In this document: positions 62,744-64,000 of the stretch, piece after piece
Layout of the letters: every line of letters starts with the position of its first letter
How positions within the stretch are numbered: position 1 is the stretch's first letter
Assembly (NCBI GenBank): GCA_002205965.3
Contig: NADL03000651.1
Coordinates: 1-64,000 of the forward strand
Source of the DNA: Kappaphycus alvarezii
Lineage: Eukaryota > Rhodophyta > Florideophyceae > Gigartinales > Solieriaceae
Reading direction: 5' to 3'
Length of the DNA: 64,000 bases
Program-made: the position numbers and the translations under genes
Notes under the pieces: model-generated
Databases searched by the model: none
What the model saw: only the letters and a program-made list of their open reading frames with translations
Told to the model about the DNA's origin: nothing

Positions 62744-64000
62744 TGATAGGGATAAATCGGCGGGGAAGAGATCCTCAGACCGATTACCCTGAGAAGGAGG
62801 TGTTGCGAGCGACAAAAGTGCTGCCGTGGTATTGTTGAACGAACAAAAGGGAGTGTATATAGAAGAGAGTTGAGAAAGCTACAAGCAAGTATAAAAGGGG
62901 CAGAGTCTACCACTGACGCTCTGCGACCAGCGTAAGAAAAAGTGTTCTTGGGTCTGAAGTTGACTCTCAACTTCCTACTACTCGGGACTTGGCTTGAAGT
63001 TGTCTGCCAACTTGCTTGACCTCTCCATGAGGAAGCAGTTTACTCAGCTTATATAGACTTTTGGCTACCCCTAAAGTCCGAACAAAACTACAGAAGATAC
63101 TAAGAAATGCATAAAAATACTTTGTGTGGACAATATACTCTAAGCAAAAGATACTTAAGAAACTAACAATTAATTTGGTCCTCTTATTTCCCATTCTCTA
63201 AATCAGATCCAAACAACTCCTCTAAAATATCCATGCTGTCCAAGCAGTCCCCACAAATATCTGCGAATGGCTCACAACTCTCTATTTCCCCCTGGGAGAT
63301 ATCTAGACTACTAAAGATATCTCCATCCGGTTCCATCGTGGGCACAACTTGATCCATACTCTCTATTCCAGGCCCCACCGGTCCAACACTTTCCATGCCC
63401 CCTGTTGCCTCATCCTCCTCATCCTCCTCCTCCTCCTCATCCTCTTCTTCCTCATCCTCATCCTCCATCCTCCTCATCCTCATCTCATCCTCATCTTCCT
63501 GATCCTCGTACACTAGCTCAGGGGCTACCATTCCTCGAAGGACTCCCCGCTCTCCTCCTCGACCTTCTCAGCCTCTCCCGGACTTACCTCCCTCGCTTCT
63601 TCTTCTATGAAGAGGCGGCGCACGAACTCGATGATTTGCTTCTTTGTTTGCCGCCGGATGTAGTCGTCGGCATCGGTTGGCCCGTAGGCGGCGAGACGAA
63701 GGCCATTGATGGAACGGGAAGGGCGGTTTTTGGAAATAGGGACAGAGGGGCGAAGGTTGCTCATTGTGATAGAAGTTGGGGAACAGGAGGCAATGTGGGG
63801 TACTTTGGGTGTGTGGGGGGAGAGGGGTGATGAGTAAAATGATCGGGGGCATTTGGAACTTAGAATAAAGGGGTTTAAATAGGCTCCCGGGGCAGGTTCT
63901 ATAGATTAGGAATAGGTAAAATAAATCTGCAAGGGATTTTGCAATAGTGCATTTGCGCCCTTCTTCTCAAAAAAAGGCGAATTTGGAGGAGGAGGTAAGC
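62744..64000 (-). repeat. Gyp-1 family LTR running off the window (LTR-G)
   Basis: It starts TGATAGGGATAAATCGGCGG and follows LTR-B closely to the last base. Its inner end abuts LINE sequence, not a PBS, so it is either a solo LTR or the 3' LTR of another element extending to the right. Confidence 0.9.
63184..63764 (-). pseudogene. U3-encoded acidic protein, LTR-G copy, frameshifted
   Basis: Start at 63762-63764. The first ~79 residues equal LTR-B (MSNLRPSVPISKNRPSRSIN). A one-base loss near 63528 (GGGGCTACC where LTR-B has GGGGCTAACC) and a deletion in the acidic tract near 63470-63487 change the frame. The last ~65 residues, including LDSMDILEELFGSDLENGK, are again identical to LTR-B. Confidence 0.75.

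Overview
This is eukaryotic DNA dominated by transposable elements. It contains a Ty3/Gypsy element with long LTRs, several related LTRs, a second LTR-less Gypsy body, a Ty1/Copia fragment, many 5'-truncated non-LTR (LINE-type) reverse-transcriptase fragments, a decayed DDE transposase, a pair of MITEs and short SINE-like insertions. The best-supported host gene is an intron-free one for a small secreted von Willebrand A (vWA) protein, present twice about 50 kb apart. Lineage cannot be fixed from sequence alone; a red alga or another microbial eukaryote is only a guess. No bacterial operon, rRNA, tRNA or CRISPR was recognised.

Layout. 1-8822: a Gypsy element on the minus strand (3' LTR cut by the window edge, PPT, an extra 3' ORF, integrase, RNase H/RT, protease, gag, PBS, 5' LTR). 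8823-11284: vWA gene copy 1 and its duplicated flank. 11285-14581: two inverted LTRs of a sister subfamily bracketing a LINE RT piece. 14582-16260: the upstream part of the same LINE, split by a MITE. 17.3-21.3 kb: unknown remnant and a decayed piggyBac-like transposase with a YqaJ-like nuclease segment, itself split by LINE pieces. 21.6-25.4 kb: two more LTRs. 25.4-30.3 kb: LINE remnants in both orientations. 30.3-41.9 kb: an AT-rich block without convincing genes but holding at least one strongly decayed LINE. 42-45.8 kb: small unassigned coding-like remnants. 45.8-50.7 kb: second Gypsy body, abutting a Copia pol fragment (50.7-52.6 kb) and the second MITE. 53.1-58.9 kb: mostly empty. 58.99-61.96 kb: vWA copy 2 with the same flanks plus two insertions absent from copy 1. 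62.2-64 kb: LINE pieces and another LTR running off the window.

The most unusual biology is in the Gypsy family. Its 1.5-kb LTR carries, in U3, an open reading frame for an acidic protein that recurs in seven LTR copies. The ORF has its own TATA box, distinct from a second TATA box placed to drive the genomic RNA. Its C-terminus looks like an acidic activation domain, so an LTR-encoded transactivator is a testable idea. The same family also has a third ORF downstream of integrase built from two divergent copies of one domain. The second candidate novelty is the transposase at 18.1-21.3 kb, in which a PD-(D/E)XK (YqaJ-like) nuclease appears to lie between the first catalytic region and the terminal GGVD region of a piggyBac-like DDE domain.
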